This document shows, piece by piece, positions 19,277-27,384 of a stretch of 64,000 nt of DNA (its first letter is position 1; each line of letters opens with the position of its first letter). Position numbers and translations under genes: made by a program. Source of the stretch: Methylophaga thalassica MP (lineage in GTDB: Bacteria > Pseudomonadota > Gammaproteobacteria > Nitrosococcales > Methylophagaceae); NCBI RefSeq assembly GCF_000214595.1, contig NZ_AFIG01000001.1, forward strand, positions 1,592,382 through 1,656,381. The letters are read 5' to 3'. The notes beneath the pieces were generated by a model, which was not told the DNA's origin, made no database searches, and saw only the letters and a program-made list of their open reading frames with translations.

Positions 19277-21184
19277 GTGTTTAAACTCGACCTTCGTAAA
19301 ACCTCAGGTCTCATTATCAGTCTGATAATGTTCTTCTCATTTATATATACGGCTCATGCGAACGATGCTCAGAGTGATACACGTCAGCTGATGCAGATGG
19401 CTGAGTATATTGGCGCTGACTACAGTGCTGCTGTAGCTAATGGGGAAGTCATCAATGAGGCTGAATACAGTGAGATGACAGAATTTTCTGCACTTGCTGT
19501 AGAAAAAACGCGTCAACTGGAAAATGGTCAGGACGCTGTAGAAGCTGCCCTAAAATTACAAAAGGCTGTTGCTGACAAACAGAACCCGGATGTGATTCAT
19601 CCTATTACGGTTGAACTGCGTAATATTCTGATCAAACTGTCACCGGCCGTTTCATTACCCAGCGAATTATTACCTCTACAGCAGGTTCAAGCCCTTTATC
19701 AGCAAAATTGTAGTGCCTGTCACGGTGCTAAGGGTCAGGGTAATGGTGAACTTGCCGCTACGCTTGATCCAACCCCAACTGATTTTACCGACAAAGAACG
19801 TGCGATGAACCGGTCTTTAATCGGTTTGTACGATGCCATTACTAATGGTATCGACGGCACAGCAATGGTCGCACTGAGCCACCTGAACGAAAAACAACGT
19901 TGGTCTCTGGCTTTTTATGCTGGCAGCATAGCGTTTCAGGATAATAAAGGTCTCGCCACTGTTCCTGCAGGTATGAGCATTCAAGACTTTGTCAGTAACA
20001 GCCCGAATACCTTATTAAACAAATATCCTACATTGGATAACCAAACCGTCGCAGAACTTCGCTCAAACCCTCAGCCACTTTTCGCTTCTAACGACCCTCT
20101 CGCCATGGCTAAACAGCAGCTTAATGCTTCTCATAAAAGCTATATGGCAGGCGAATATAAAACCGCTCAAGGCTTAGCTGTTAGTGCCTATCTTGATGGG
20201 TTTGAACTCGCTGAAAACGCGCTGGATGCATACGATCCAAAATTAAGAAAAGATATTGAAAAATCCATGATGGCGTTCAGGCAGTTAACAAGCCAGTCTG
20301 AGAAACAAGACGAACTGACCTCTTTACTTGAACAAACTAATCAACAGTTGAGCCAGGCACAAGAAATGCTCTCTGCTGATACCCTTTCCGACTCAACGCT
20401 TTTCACTGCCAGCTTGGTTATTCTGTTACGTGAAGGCTTGGAAGCCATGCTGGTTGTGCTGGCGCTGGTCACAGTATTAGTGAAAACAGAGCGTCGTGAT
20501 GCAGTGAAATATGTTCATGCTGGCTGGATTTTTGCCCTGTTTGCTGGTGTAGCTACCTGGTGGGCAGCTCAAAACCTGATCAGTATCAGTGGTGCCAGCC
20601 GTGAAATTATGGAAGGTGTCGGTGCACTGATGGCCGCAGTCATTCTATTCTATGTCGGTTTCTGGATGCATAGTAAAACCAACGCCGCAGCATGGCAGGC
20701 ATACATCAATCAGCATATTCACCGCCACTTAAGCACAGGTACATTGTGGGGATTAGCTGGACTGTCCTTCATTGCTGTCTATCGTGAAGTGTTTGAGACA
20801 GTACTGTTTTATCAGGCCTTAATGACGCAATCAGCAGCCTCTCAGTCAATGTCTATCGCTACCGGTTTCATAACAGCCACAGTGATATTGGCCGCATTGT
20901 TCTGGGTCATTATTAAATACTCTTTACGTTTACCTATCAGAAAATTCTTCACCTTCAGCACATACCTGATGCTGGCACTGTCCTTTGTTCTGATTGGTAA
21001 AGCTGTCGCGGCATTGCAAGAAGCTGATTTAATCAGCATATCGTCTTTCCCAATTGACTTTACCTTATCCTGGATTGGCGTTTATTCCACATGGGAAGGA
21101 TTAGCAGCGCAATTGGCTATTCTGATTCTGTCAGTATTGATTTTGATAGGCATCAGGCCTTTCGGCAACAGAGAAACAGCCTAA
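19277..21184 (+). CDS. FTR1-family iron permease fused to a periplasmic cytochrome c domain
   Basis: A 635-residue protein with a signal peptide (cleavage near residue 28), a cytochrome c domain (haem motif CSACH at 145-149, likely axial Met197), a helical linker to about 370, and a seven-helix FTR1 permease. The permease has the iron-relay motifs REGLEA (385-390), REIMEG (442-447) and REVFE (503-507). This layout matches bacterial EfeU/FTR1 proteins in which the haem domain may oxidise Fe(II) during uptake, replacing a separate multicopper oxidase. The start is GTG with GGAG about 11 bases upstream. A Fur box precedes it and a strong terminator follows. Confidence 0.9.
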   Translation: MFKLDLRKTSGLIISLIMFFSFIYTAHANDAQSDTRQLMQMAEYIGADYSAAVANGEVINEAEYSEMTEFSALAVEKTRQLENGQDAVEAALKLQKAVADKQNPDVIHPITVELRNILIKLSPAVSLPSELLPLQQVQALYQQNCSACHGAKGQGNGELAATLDPTPTDFTDKERAMNRSLIGLYDAITNGIDGTAMVALSHLNEKQRWSLAFYAGSIAFQDNKGLATVPAGMSIQDFVSNSPNTLLNKYPTLDNQTVAELRSNPQPLFASNDPLAMAKQQLNASHKSYMAGEYKTAQGLAVSAYLDGFELAENALDAYDPKLRKDIEKSMMAFRQLTSQSEKQDELTSLLEQTNQQLSQAQEMLSADTLSDSTLFTASLVILLREGLEAMLVVLALVTVLVKTERRDAVKYVHAGWIFALFAGVATWWAAQNLISISGASREIMEGVGALMAAVILFYVGFWMHSKTNAAAWQAYINQHIHRHLSTGTLWGLAGLSFIAVYREVFETVLFYQALMTQSAASQSMSIATGFITATVILAALFWVIIKYSLRLPIRKFFTFSTYLMLALSFVLIGKAVAALQEADLISISSFPIDFTLSWIGVYSTWEGLAAQLAILILSVLILIGIRPFGNRETA

Positions 21185-21194
21185 AATTCAACAT

Positions 21195-21223
21195 AAAAAA
21201 GCCCGCTTTCGCGGGCTTTTTTT
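21195..21223. terminator. Bidirectional rho-independent terminator
   Basis: The hairpin GCCCGC-TTTC-GCGGGC is flanked by A-run and T-run, so it can stop both the FTR1 transcript and the convergent molybdoenzyme transcript. Confidence 0.9.
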
Positions 21224-21231
21224 CGAAATGT

Positions 21232-23355
21232 TCAGGCTGACAAAGCAACCTGAACCAAATTATCTGTAAACGTAGGTGCATGGCCCATATCCACAAACTC
21301 AGCCGAGCTGACACAATTCACTGTGCCGTTATTTAATTGTCGCCAATATCCGAGTGTTGCCACCACAATACCGGGACTGACATCATCTGTAATTTGAGCT
21401 AAAGCCTTAAACATCCCTCTATCGTTGAATACAGAAACCACATCACCACTCTGAATATTTCTCAAATCCGCATCAATAGGACTTATCATCACAAACTGTT
21501 CACCCTGACCTTTAATCTTATTCTCCATATTGGCATAACAAGAATTAAGGAAACCATGACTTTTCGGCGAAATAATATTGAGTGGATATTTTTCTGCTAA
21601 CTGAGGGTTTGCCTCGGGTATTTCCCGTGATGACACATAATCAGGCAGACTGTCTAAGGCCTCACCAGGCTGAAAGCCGTCATACATTTGTCGGAAAGGT
21701 CCGGCGACAAAATTGGTGGCACCTTTAATTTCCAGCTCACACTTACCACTGGGTGTGGGAAAATTACCCTCACGATGTGGGGCACGATCATCTTTTGTGC
21801 CGACCTTTAATTTGGCAAAACCATGTTCACGCAAATAAGCCAAATCGATGCCTTCGCAGGCTGGCGAGTCCCAATCAACATAGTTTTCCAGACATTCGCT
21901 ATCTGACCAGCTAAAGTTCTCTTCTTGGTAGCCCATTCTGGCTGCCAGACGTCTGAATATCTCATTATTGGGAATAGCTTCACCCGGCGAATCCACACAT
22001 TTTTCGTTATAGGTAAGATATAGATGTCCCCATGACAGCACCATATCTTCCATCTCCGCTCCCATCGAAGCTGGCAAGACAATATCAGCGAAAGAGGCGG
22101 TATCAGATAAGAAATGCTCTGCCGCCACCAGGAAAAGGTCTTCCCGCATTAAGCCTTCGACAATTTTATTAGTTTCAGCCGCCTGAGTGACAGGATTAGC
22201 ATTCCAGCACATCATCGATTTTATGGGCGTATCGAGTTTCAGTTCCCCAGTCAAAGCACGTCCTATCTGAATTGCATTGACCACTGGCGTGCCTTCAGGA
22301 ATAAGATCGGGACGACAAATCACATCAAATTTATAGGGGTGCTCCCATACCGGGAACTGCAAAGCACCGCCGCCGACATGCCGCCATGCGCCGGTTAATG
22401 CTGGCAAACAAGTAATCGCACGGATGGCCTGACCACCACCATAGTTGCGTTCAACCGCTACCCCAAGGCGAATTGCAGCAGGTTGAGTCGTGGCAAACTC
22501 ACGGGCAAATTGACGGATATCATCCGCGGAAATCCCCGTGATAGTCGCAGCCCATTCAGGTGTTCTGGTCTTGGCTCTTTCTGCCAAGGCATCAAAACCA
22601 ACGGTGTAGTTGTCAATATAGTCCTGGTCCTGTAAACCTTCTTTAATGATGACATGCATCATCGCCATGGCTAGTGCACCATCGGTACCGGGTTTTGGCG
22701 CGATATGCCAGTCAGCCTCTTTAGCGGTTTTGGATTTATACGGATCAATCACCACCACCTTGGCACCATTTTTCTGTGCATCTTTCACGATATGCCAGTG
22801 ATGAACATTGGTGCTGACAGAGTTACAGCCCCAGATAACGATGTATTTAGAATGAATAAAACTCTCGGGATCGACACCTGCAGTCGGCCCTACAGTCAGT
22901 AACCAGGCCGTGCAGGAACCTTCTCCACAAAAAGTACGTTCGCAAACAGTTGCCCCCATTTTGTTAAAAAAGGCATCGCCACCATTCAGGCCATGAACTA
23001 AGCCCTGATTACCCAAATAACTATAGGGAATAATGGCATGAGGTCCATACTCATCAATAATTGCTTTCCAGCGCGTGGTAATTTCATCCAGTGCCTCATC
23101 CCAGCTAATACGCTCAAACTGACCACTGCCTTTGGGACCGCTACGTCGCATCGGATACAACAGACGATCCGGATGGTAGTGACGCTTTTCATAGTCTTTG
23201 AGTTTGACGCATAAGCCGCCACGCGTCATCGGATGTTCTTTATTGCCTTTGACTGAAGTTAATTGACCGTTTTCCACCTCATAGACCATCGAACAGGTAT
23301 CCGGACAATCATGTGGACAGCCTCCATGATGCGTCGTTTTTAGTACGCTTGCCAT
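21232..23355 (-). CDS. Molybdopterin (bis-MGD) oxidoreductase, stand-alone
   Basis: A 707-residue enzyme of the DMSO-reductase/formate-dehydrogenase family. A 4Fe-4S cluster is expected from Cys13, Cys17, Cys21 and Cys49. Molybdopterin-binding segments are seen at IWGCNSVSTNVHHW (about 175) and MCWNANPVTQAAETN, and the C-terminal molydopterin dinucleotide domain begins near 590. No twin-arginine signal is present, so the protein is cytoplasmic. The stretch CERTFCGEGSC near 137-147 probably holds the metal ligand, but I cannot tell whether Cys or Ser binds. No electron-transfer or membrane-anchor subunit is beside it, so the substrate and partner are unknown. Confidence 0.88.
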   Translation of the reverse strand: MASVLKTTHHGGCPHDCPDTCSMVYEVENGQLTSVKGNKEHPMTRGGLCVKLKDYEKRHYHPDRLLYPMRRSGPKGSGQFERISWDEALDEITTRWKAIIDEYGPHAIIPYSYLGNQGLVHGLNGGDAFFNKMGATVCERTFCGEGSCTAWLLTVGPTAGVDPESFIHSKYIVIWGCNSVSTNVHHWHIVKDAQKNGAKVVVIDPYKSKTAKEADWHIAPKPGTDGALAMAMMHVIIKEGLQDQDYIDNYTVGFDALAERAKTRTPEWAATITGISADDIRQFAREFATTQPAAIRLGVAVERNYGGGQAIRAITCLPALTGAWRHVGGGALQFPVWEHPYKFDVICRPDLIPEGTPVVNAIQIGRALTGELKLDTPIKSMMCWNANPVTQAAETNKIVEGLMREDLFLVAAEHFLSDTASFADIVLPASMGAEMEDMVLSWGHLYLTYNEKCVDSPGEAIPNNEIFRRLAARMGYQEENFSWSDSECLENYVDWDSPACEGIDLAYLREHGFAKLKVGTKDDRAPHREGNFPTPSGKCELEIKGATNFVAGPFRQMYDGFQPGEALDSLPDYVSSREIPEANPQLAEKYPLNIISPKSHGFLNSCYANMENKIKGQGEQFVMISPIDADLRNIQSGDVVSVFNDRGMFKALAQITDDVSPGIVVATLGYWRQLNNGTVNCVSSAEFVDMGHAPTFTDNLVQVALSA

Positions 23356-23586
23356 ATTGCTCTCTCCTCTCTGATATGTATTTTTTTATTATTATTTTCA
23401 GACTATACACCAGTTTAAAACGGGAAATATGCCCGTTAATTTACTCAAGATAATTGATAGAAATTTTATTTAAATCAAATACTCACTCTGACATTTTCTT
23501 GTAATAGAGCCTCTATACACTTAGCCGCAGATGAATAATTAACTACTTGAGCAATTGAGTGGTTTATCACTTTCATCCTTTTAATC

Positions 23587-23661
23587 GAAGCCAAACTCGT
23601 CGTGAGGCGGGGTCGGAAAGCTACAGGTCTTCCAAGTGAAGATGGCTGGGTTGCATTGCTT
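23587..23661 (+). promoter_or_regulatory. GEMM-I (cyclic dinucleotide) riboswitch, probable
   Basis: The leader shows the ordered GEMM signatures: GCCAAAC, a short P2 hairpin (CTC/GAG), GGGGTCGGAAAGCTACAGG, a CTTCC-loop-GAAG arm, and ATGGCTGGGTTGC at the 3' end. These fit the c-di-GMP-I/3',3'-cGAMP riboswitch class, with G in place of the usual C/A in the GACGCAAAGC block. It ends about 32 bases before a secreted VPLPA-CTERM gene, a common target type. Which dinucleotide it binds cannot be decided by eye. Confidence 0.72.
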
Positions 23662-23692
23662 GTTTTTTCACTCTAAACATAAGGGAATTTTT

Positions 23693-24193
23693 ATGAAAAA
23701 AGCGATGCTATTTGTCATAGCACTATTTTTCTCTGTTGCGGCTAATGCAGCAACACTTAACTTAACAAAAGGTGACTCAGCTTTCACCAACAATGCTAGT
23801 CAGGAAATTGATCTTGCTAGTGGTAGTACAGTATTAGCAAGTGGGACTACAGGTAATGGCGCATGGGAATCTTCGTTCAGTTTATTTACTAATGACGCAA
23901 CACCAGTAGTTATTGAATGGTCATTTAATCCAGAGTCTAATCTTGATGATGCAACTATTGCATTTGGTGTTTTAGGTGGTGCTATTCAAAATTTCAACAT
24001 TACTGGTGATTTCAGTTTCACAGCGATATTAACTGCAGGTCTGACATATGTGTTGGATATCTATGACGCAACGGGTAAAGCTTTAAATTACAGCCTATCA
24101 GTTTCAGCAGTACCTGTTCCTGCAGCACTTTTCTTATTCGCACCAGTTTTATTAGGTTTCTTAGGCTTTCGTAAAAAAGCGATTGCAGCCTAA
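23693..24193 (+). CDS. Secreted protein with VPLPA-CTERM (PEP-CTERM-like) sorting signal
   Basis: A 166-residue exported protein. I use the ATG at 23693, which starts a typical signal peptide (MKKAMLFVIALFFSVAANA) and follows AAGGGAA; the frame extends upstream through the riboswitch but that part is not a gene. The mature region is Thr/Ser/Asn-rich, low in charge and beta-like. The C-terminus has VPVPAALFLF, a membrane segment and a basic end RKKA, the VPLPA-CTERM tripartite signal handled by an exosortase. It is expected to be anchored at the surface or in extracellular polysaccharide. No exosortase gene is in this window. Function beyond that is unknown. Confidence 0.85.
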   Translation: MKKAMLFVIALFFSVAANAATLNLTKGDSAFTNNASQEIDLASGSTVLASGTTGNGAWESSFSLFTNDATPVVIEWSFNPESNLDDATIAFGVLGGAIQNFNITGDFSFTAILTAGLTYVLDIYDATGKALNYSLSVSAVPVPAALFLFAPVLLGFLGFRKKAIAA

Positions 24194-24225
24194 ACCCATC
24201 TTTAGAAAATCACCGTTCAATATTA

Positions 24226-24248
24226 GGGAGCTTCGGCTCCCTTTTTTT
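24226..24248 (+). terminator. Rho-independent terminator after the VPLPA-CTERM gene
   Basis: GGGAG-CTTCGG-CTCCC is followed by seven T residues, 32 bases after the stop codon. Confidence 0.9.
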
Positions 24249-24322
24249 ATGTATGATTCAATATTTCCTGGGAGAGTATCAGTTTGACTTCTCCACCATC
24301 ACGCCATCGAGTAACCGCCTGA

Positions 24323-24763
24323 ATGGATTATTTTGTTAGCTTGGGTTATCCCGGTCTCTTTATCTCAGCCTTTTTATCTGCAACACTACTGCCACTTAGC
24401 TCTGAATTGGTTCTGAGCACACTATTAATCAAAGGACTATCACCGAGTTTGCTCATCACCACAGCCACCGTGGCAAATGTGCTTGGCTCAATGCTGAATT
24501 ATGCTTTAGGTTATTGGGCCAGTTCTGCAGTTATAAAAAAATGGTTACGGATATCAGAAAGCGATATTAGAAAAGCGGAAAACCGATTTAAGAAATATGG
24601 CCTTATTTCCCTGTGTTTTGCCTGGTTGCCCATCATTGGTGATCCATTAACTGTTATGGCAGGTCTCATAAAAATACATCTAGGCTGGTTTGTCGTGTTA
24701 GTCACAGCAGGTAAGTTGATTCGCTATATTGTCATCAGTCAGGTAGCACTGTCACTAAATTAA
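24323..24763 (+). CDS. YqaA-family (DedA/SNARE-associated) membrane protein
   Basis: A 146-residue membrane protein with the VTT/DedA-type layout: an N-terminal re-entrant helix (YPGLFISAFLSATLLPLSSELVLS), a second hydrophobic hairpin around 40-65 with a conserved glycine-rich NVLGSMLNYALGYW, and a C-terminal pair with the FAWLPIIGDPLTVMAG motif. YqaA proteins are short members of the DedA superfamily, some of which move lipids across membranes. There is no strong ribosome-binding site ahead of the ATG. It stands alone between two terminators. Confidence 0.85.
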   Translation: MDYFVSLGYPGLFISAFLSATLLPLSSELVLSTLLIKGLSPSLLITTATVANVLGSMLNYALGYWASSAVIKKWLRISESDIRKAENRFKKYGLISLCFAWLPIIGDPLTVMAGLIKIHLGWFVVLVTAGKLIRYIVISQVALSLN

Positions 24764-24796
24764 AAAACCCCGTTTCAGAGACTGAAACAGGGTTTT
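24763..24796. terminator. Bidirectional terminator
   Basis: Long hairpin: AACCC-CGTTTCAG, loop AGA, CTGAAAC-AGGGTT, with A-rich and T-rich flanks. It serves the yqaA-like gene and the convergent secreted-protein gene. Confidence 0.85.
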
Positions 24797-24815
24797 AACT
24801 GGGTTACACTTTTAC

Positions 24816-25541
24816 TCAATGATGATGTGGATGACCGATATCCTCACCTTCACTATTATAAAAACCGGATGGACCATGGTCGATATACCCCTGGTTAATC
24901 ATCTTCGCAATAAACGGATCTGATTCACTATCACCAATATCGGCATAATCTGTTGTCTGATAATCATCACGCATTCTAAAGCTGGCATTAACAGCGCTTT
25001 CATCTTTAATCAGTTTCGTTAACTGCCATGTTTGAATGTGACTGTCAGCGGTATTTTTCCAGCTTTTCACTAATGATAAAGCAGGTAACCATTCAAGTTG
25101 GAGATGGCTATCACCTTCTGTTAACTGATAAGTTTCGACTTTGTCACAGGCTTCACCCGAAGTTGATACCAGTGTCATATTATTTTTCAACTTGTCTGTA
25201 ATCAACTCATGCACTTGTTGCCATTGACTATCAGCATTAGCGTACTTCACCTCGCCCGGCTGATACTCGATAGCATGTTGCTCCTTATCAAAAAAACGTA
25301 CCATTCTTAACTGGCCATTATGGGTGTATTCCCACATATCGGTAACACCCGTCTGGGTAAACTGATTACTAACACGGCCATGTTGACGCCACAACATCAT
25401 CGTTGCCGTTTTATTAGAGTCACTGTCAGTCATTTCGTACGTTGCACCTAATAACTCAGGATCGATTGAACAACTCTCGCTCGCCTGAACTAGTAACGGA
25501 GAAGTGACTAACACCAGACTCGCTAATAAATGATATTTCAT
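24816..25541 (-). CDS. Secreted protein with His-rich C-terminus, unknown function
   Basis: A 241-residue exported protein that I do not recognise. The start at 25541 is preferred because AAGG stands about eight bases upstream and the protein then begins with a compact signal peptide (MKYHLLASLVLVTSPLLVQA). The mature part has two cysteines likely to pair (in ESCSID and GEACDK), a beta-rich body with alternating Trp/Gln, and ends with GHPHHH, a possible metal-binding tail. It lies immediately downstream of alkaline phosphatase but behind a terminator, so it may be expressed at a lower level from the same transcript or from its own promoter. Confidence 0.7.
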   Translation of the reverse strand: MKYHLLASLVLVTSPLLVQASESCSIDPELLGATYEMTDSDSNKTATMMLWRQHGRVSNQFTQTGVTDMWEYTHNGQLRMVRFFDKEQHAIEYQPGEVKYANADSQWQQVHELITDKLKNNMTLVSTSGEACDKVETYQLTEGDSHLQLEWLPALSLVKSWKNTADSHIQTWQLTKLIKDESAVNASFRMRDDYQTTDYADIGDSESDPFIAKMINQGYIDHGPSGFYNSEGEDIGHPHHH

Positions 25542-25576
25542 CTGTATAACCTTCATCGTGTTGATTTTATCCAAAC

Positions 25577-25604
25577 GAAAAAGGGGTGGACTCACGCCCA
25601 CCCC
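25577..25604 (-). terminator. Terminator after alkaline phosphatase
   Basis: On the minus strand GGGGTGG-(8-base loop)-CCACCCC is followed by TTTTT. It lies 19 bases after the phoA stop and before the next gene in the same direction. Confidence 0.85.
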
Positions 25605-25622
25605 TCTCTTTTTCGTGTGATG

Positions 25623-27239
25623 TTACTTAATCGCTTTTTCTGCTTTGATTTCCAAACGTGCCGCTTGATTCATGATGTGATAAATCAAGTTTTGTTCATT
25701 CACTCCTGTTACCGCACTTGCACCAGGACCTGTCGCAAAAATGGCTACATCTTCACCTGCATGTGTTTCAGAATCTAATGGAATCAATGCTTCTTGATGG
25801 TATCCAGATAATTCAGTATCCACAGCAGTTAAATCTTTACGACCAGTATCAGGACCTGCGCTATAGCTCGCATCAGCATCTGTTTCATTACCTAAGTCAC
25901 GGAAACCAAGACCGTTGGTGTAACCCAGAGTGGTATAAGGTTTACCATCAGCAGCTAATGCAGGCTCATTTGAACCAACGCTGACCACTTTACCTAAGAT
26001 AGGATTACCACGTTTTGGATAACCCGCCATTGTGAATACATGGCTATGATCCGCAGTCACGATAATCAATGTTTCTTCAGGGTTAGTGTTTTCTAATGCT
26101 GTTTTAACCGCATGAGCAAACTCAATAGTTTCATTTAAAGCACCATGTGCATTACCCGCATGATGAGCATGGTCAATACGACCTGATTCCACCATTAAGA
26201 AGAAACCACTATCGTTCTTGTTCAATACTTTAATAGCTTTTTCCGTCATTTCAGATAATGAAGGTTCACCGGCAATGTCATTGCCACGGTCAGCTTCATA
26301 TTGCATATGTGATTCATTAAACAGAGCAAAGATTTTATCGGTTTTCGCTGGGTCAATCGCATCAAATCCTGCTTTATCATAAACATACTTACCTGTTGGG
26401 TAAGTTGTTTGCCATTCAGCAACTAAGTTACGACCATCTGTTCTGTCACCTTCAACTGAGCTGACTGCATCAGGGCTATTAAAGGCAGGATTTTTTGGTA
26501 AGAAGTGACGACGACCACCACCCATAGCGACTTCGATACCGTTAATACGTTTTGCTGTTGGATAACGATTTTTCAGGTTGCTTTCAAATTCAACCAATTG
26601 TTTGGCAATATCTTTACAGGGTAAGCCACGGCGGGTAACTGACGCAGGCATATCTGAAACGTCTTCCCAGTCACGATCCACTGATTTTGCATAAGTCGCT
26701 GCAGGTGTGGCGTGAGTGATACGTGCTGTTGTGACGATACCTGTTGATTTACCAGCGATTTCAGCCAGCTCAAGCGCTGTCACCAGTTCATGGCCGTTCA
26801 TTGTTGAACACACACCACGGTGAACATCTTCACCAATACCAATGATACCGGCATCTGTTTTAACACCACTCATCATGGCCGTCATCGTACCAGCAGAGTC
26901 AGGTGTTTGAGCATCAACGTTGTATGTTTTTGCCAGGCCTGTGAACGGAAATGTTTCAAAGATCAGGCGGTTTTCTTCACCTGGTTTGCCATTTAACTGG
27001 CCTTCTAAAATACGGGCAGCTGTAATAGTAGAAATGCCCATACCGTCACCGACAAATAAAATCACATTTTTTGCTTTGTGTGCATTTTTATAAGCTGGTT
27101 TGTTATCCATTTTTTCAACAGCGTCGGTATACCAGTCACTGTTAACTTGATAATCAGTTAGAACAGGTTGTTTAGCATAAGCTGTTACGCTTAATGCTAA
27201 AGTTGCTGCACCCAATAATAAAGGTAGCTTGTTTGACAT
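25623..27239 (-). CDS. phoA: Alkaline phosphatase, PhoA family
   Basis: A 538-residue secreted phosphomonoesterase. A Sec signal ends near residue 22 (ALSVTAYA). The metal site begins with VGDGMG (Asp65) and the phosphorylated serine is Ser115 in TPDSAGT. Downstream metal ligands are seen in VESGRIDHAHHAGNAHG and TADHSH, and in SETHAGEDVAIFATGPGA. It is longer than the E. coli enzyme (about 470), as in many marine bacteria. GGGAGAG precedes the start. Pho-box-like repeats and a CRP-type palindrome lie in the 145-base gap behind gspD, suggesting induction by phosphate starvation. It may be exported by the adjacent type II system. Confidence 0.95.
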   Translation of the reverse strand: MSNKLPLLLGAATLALSVTAYAKQPVLTDYQVNSDWYTDAVEKMDNKPAYKNAHKAKNVILFVGDGMGISTITAARILEGQLNGKPGEENRLIFETFPFTGLAKTYNVDAQTPDSAGTMTAMMSGVKTDAGIIGIGEDVHRGVCSTMNGHELVTALELAEIAGKSTGIVTTARITHATPAATYAKSVDRDWEDVSDMPASVTRRGLPCKDIAKQLVEFESNLKNRYPTAKRINGIEVAMGGGRRHFLPKNPAFNSPDAVSSVEGDRTDGRNLVAEWQTTYPTGKYVYDKAGFDAIDPAKTDKIFALFNESHMQYEADRGNDIAGEPSLSEMTEKAIKVLNKNDSGFFLMVESGRIDHAHHAGNAHGALNETIEFAHAVKTALENTNPEETLIIVTADHSHVFTMAGYPKRGNPILGKVVSVGSNEPALAADGKPYTTLGYTNGLGFRDLGNETDADASYSAGPDTGRKDLTAVDTELSGYHQEALIPLDSETHAGEDVAIFATGPGASAVTGVNEQNLIYHIMNQAARLEIKAEKAIK

Positions 27240-27300
27240 GTGTCTCTCCCATAAGACAATTTAAAGTGTTTGGTTGGCTAACGGATACAGCGTAATTGTT

Positions 27301-27332
27301 ATTGATGACATCCAAGTTAAGCATTGATGACA
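27301..27332 (-). promoter_or_regulatory. Pho-box-like direct repeats ahead of phoA
   Basis: On the minus strand TGTCATCAAT occurs twice, exactly 22 bases apart (two PhoB repeat units of 11). The first five bases match the PhoB half-site TGTCA; the middle unit is poor. It lies 60-95 bases ahead of the phoA start. Confidence 0.6.
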
Positions 27333-27336
27333 ATTA

Positions 27337-27352
27337 TGTGAACTGAGTCACA
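27337..27352. promoter_or_regulatory. CRP-type palindrome ahead of phoA
   Basis: TGTGAACTGAGTCACA has perfect TGTGA/TCACA arms with a six-base spacer, the CRP/Vfr consensus. It lies about 100 bases ahead of the phoA start and just upstream of the Pho-like repeats. Confidence 0.6.
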
Positions 27353-27384
27353 TTCGCCCCAGAAACCAGACTGAGGTATGAGTT

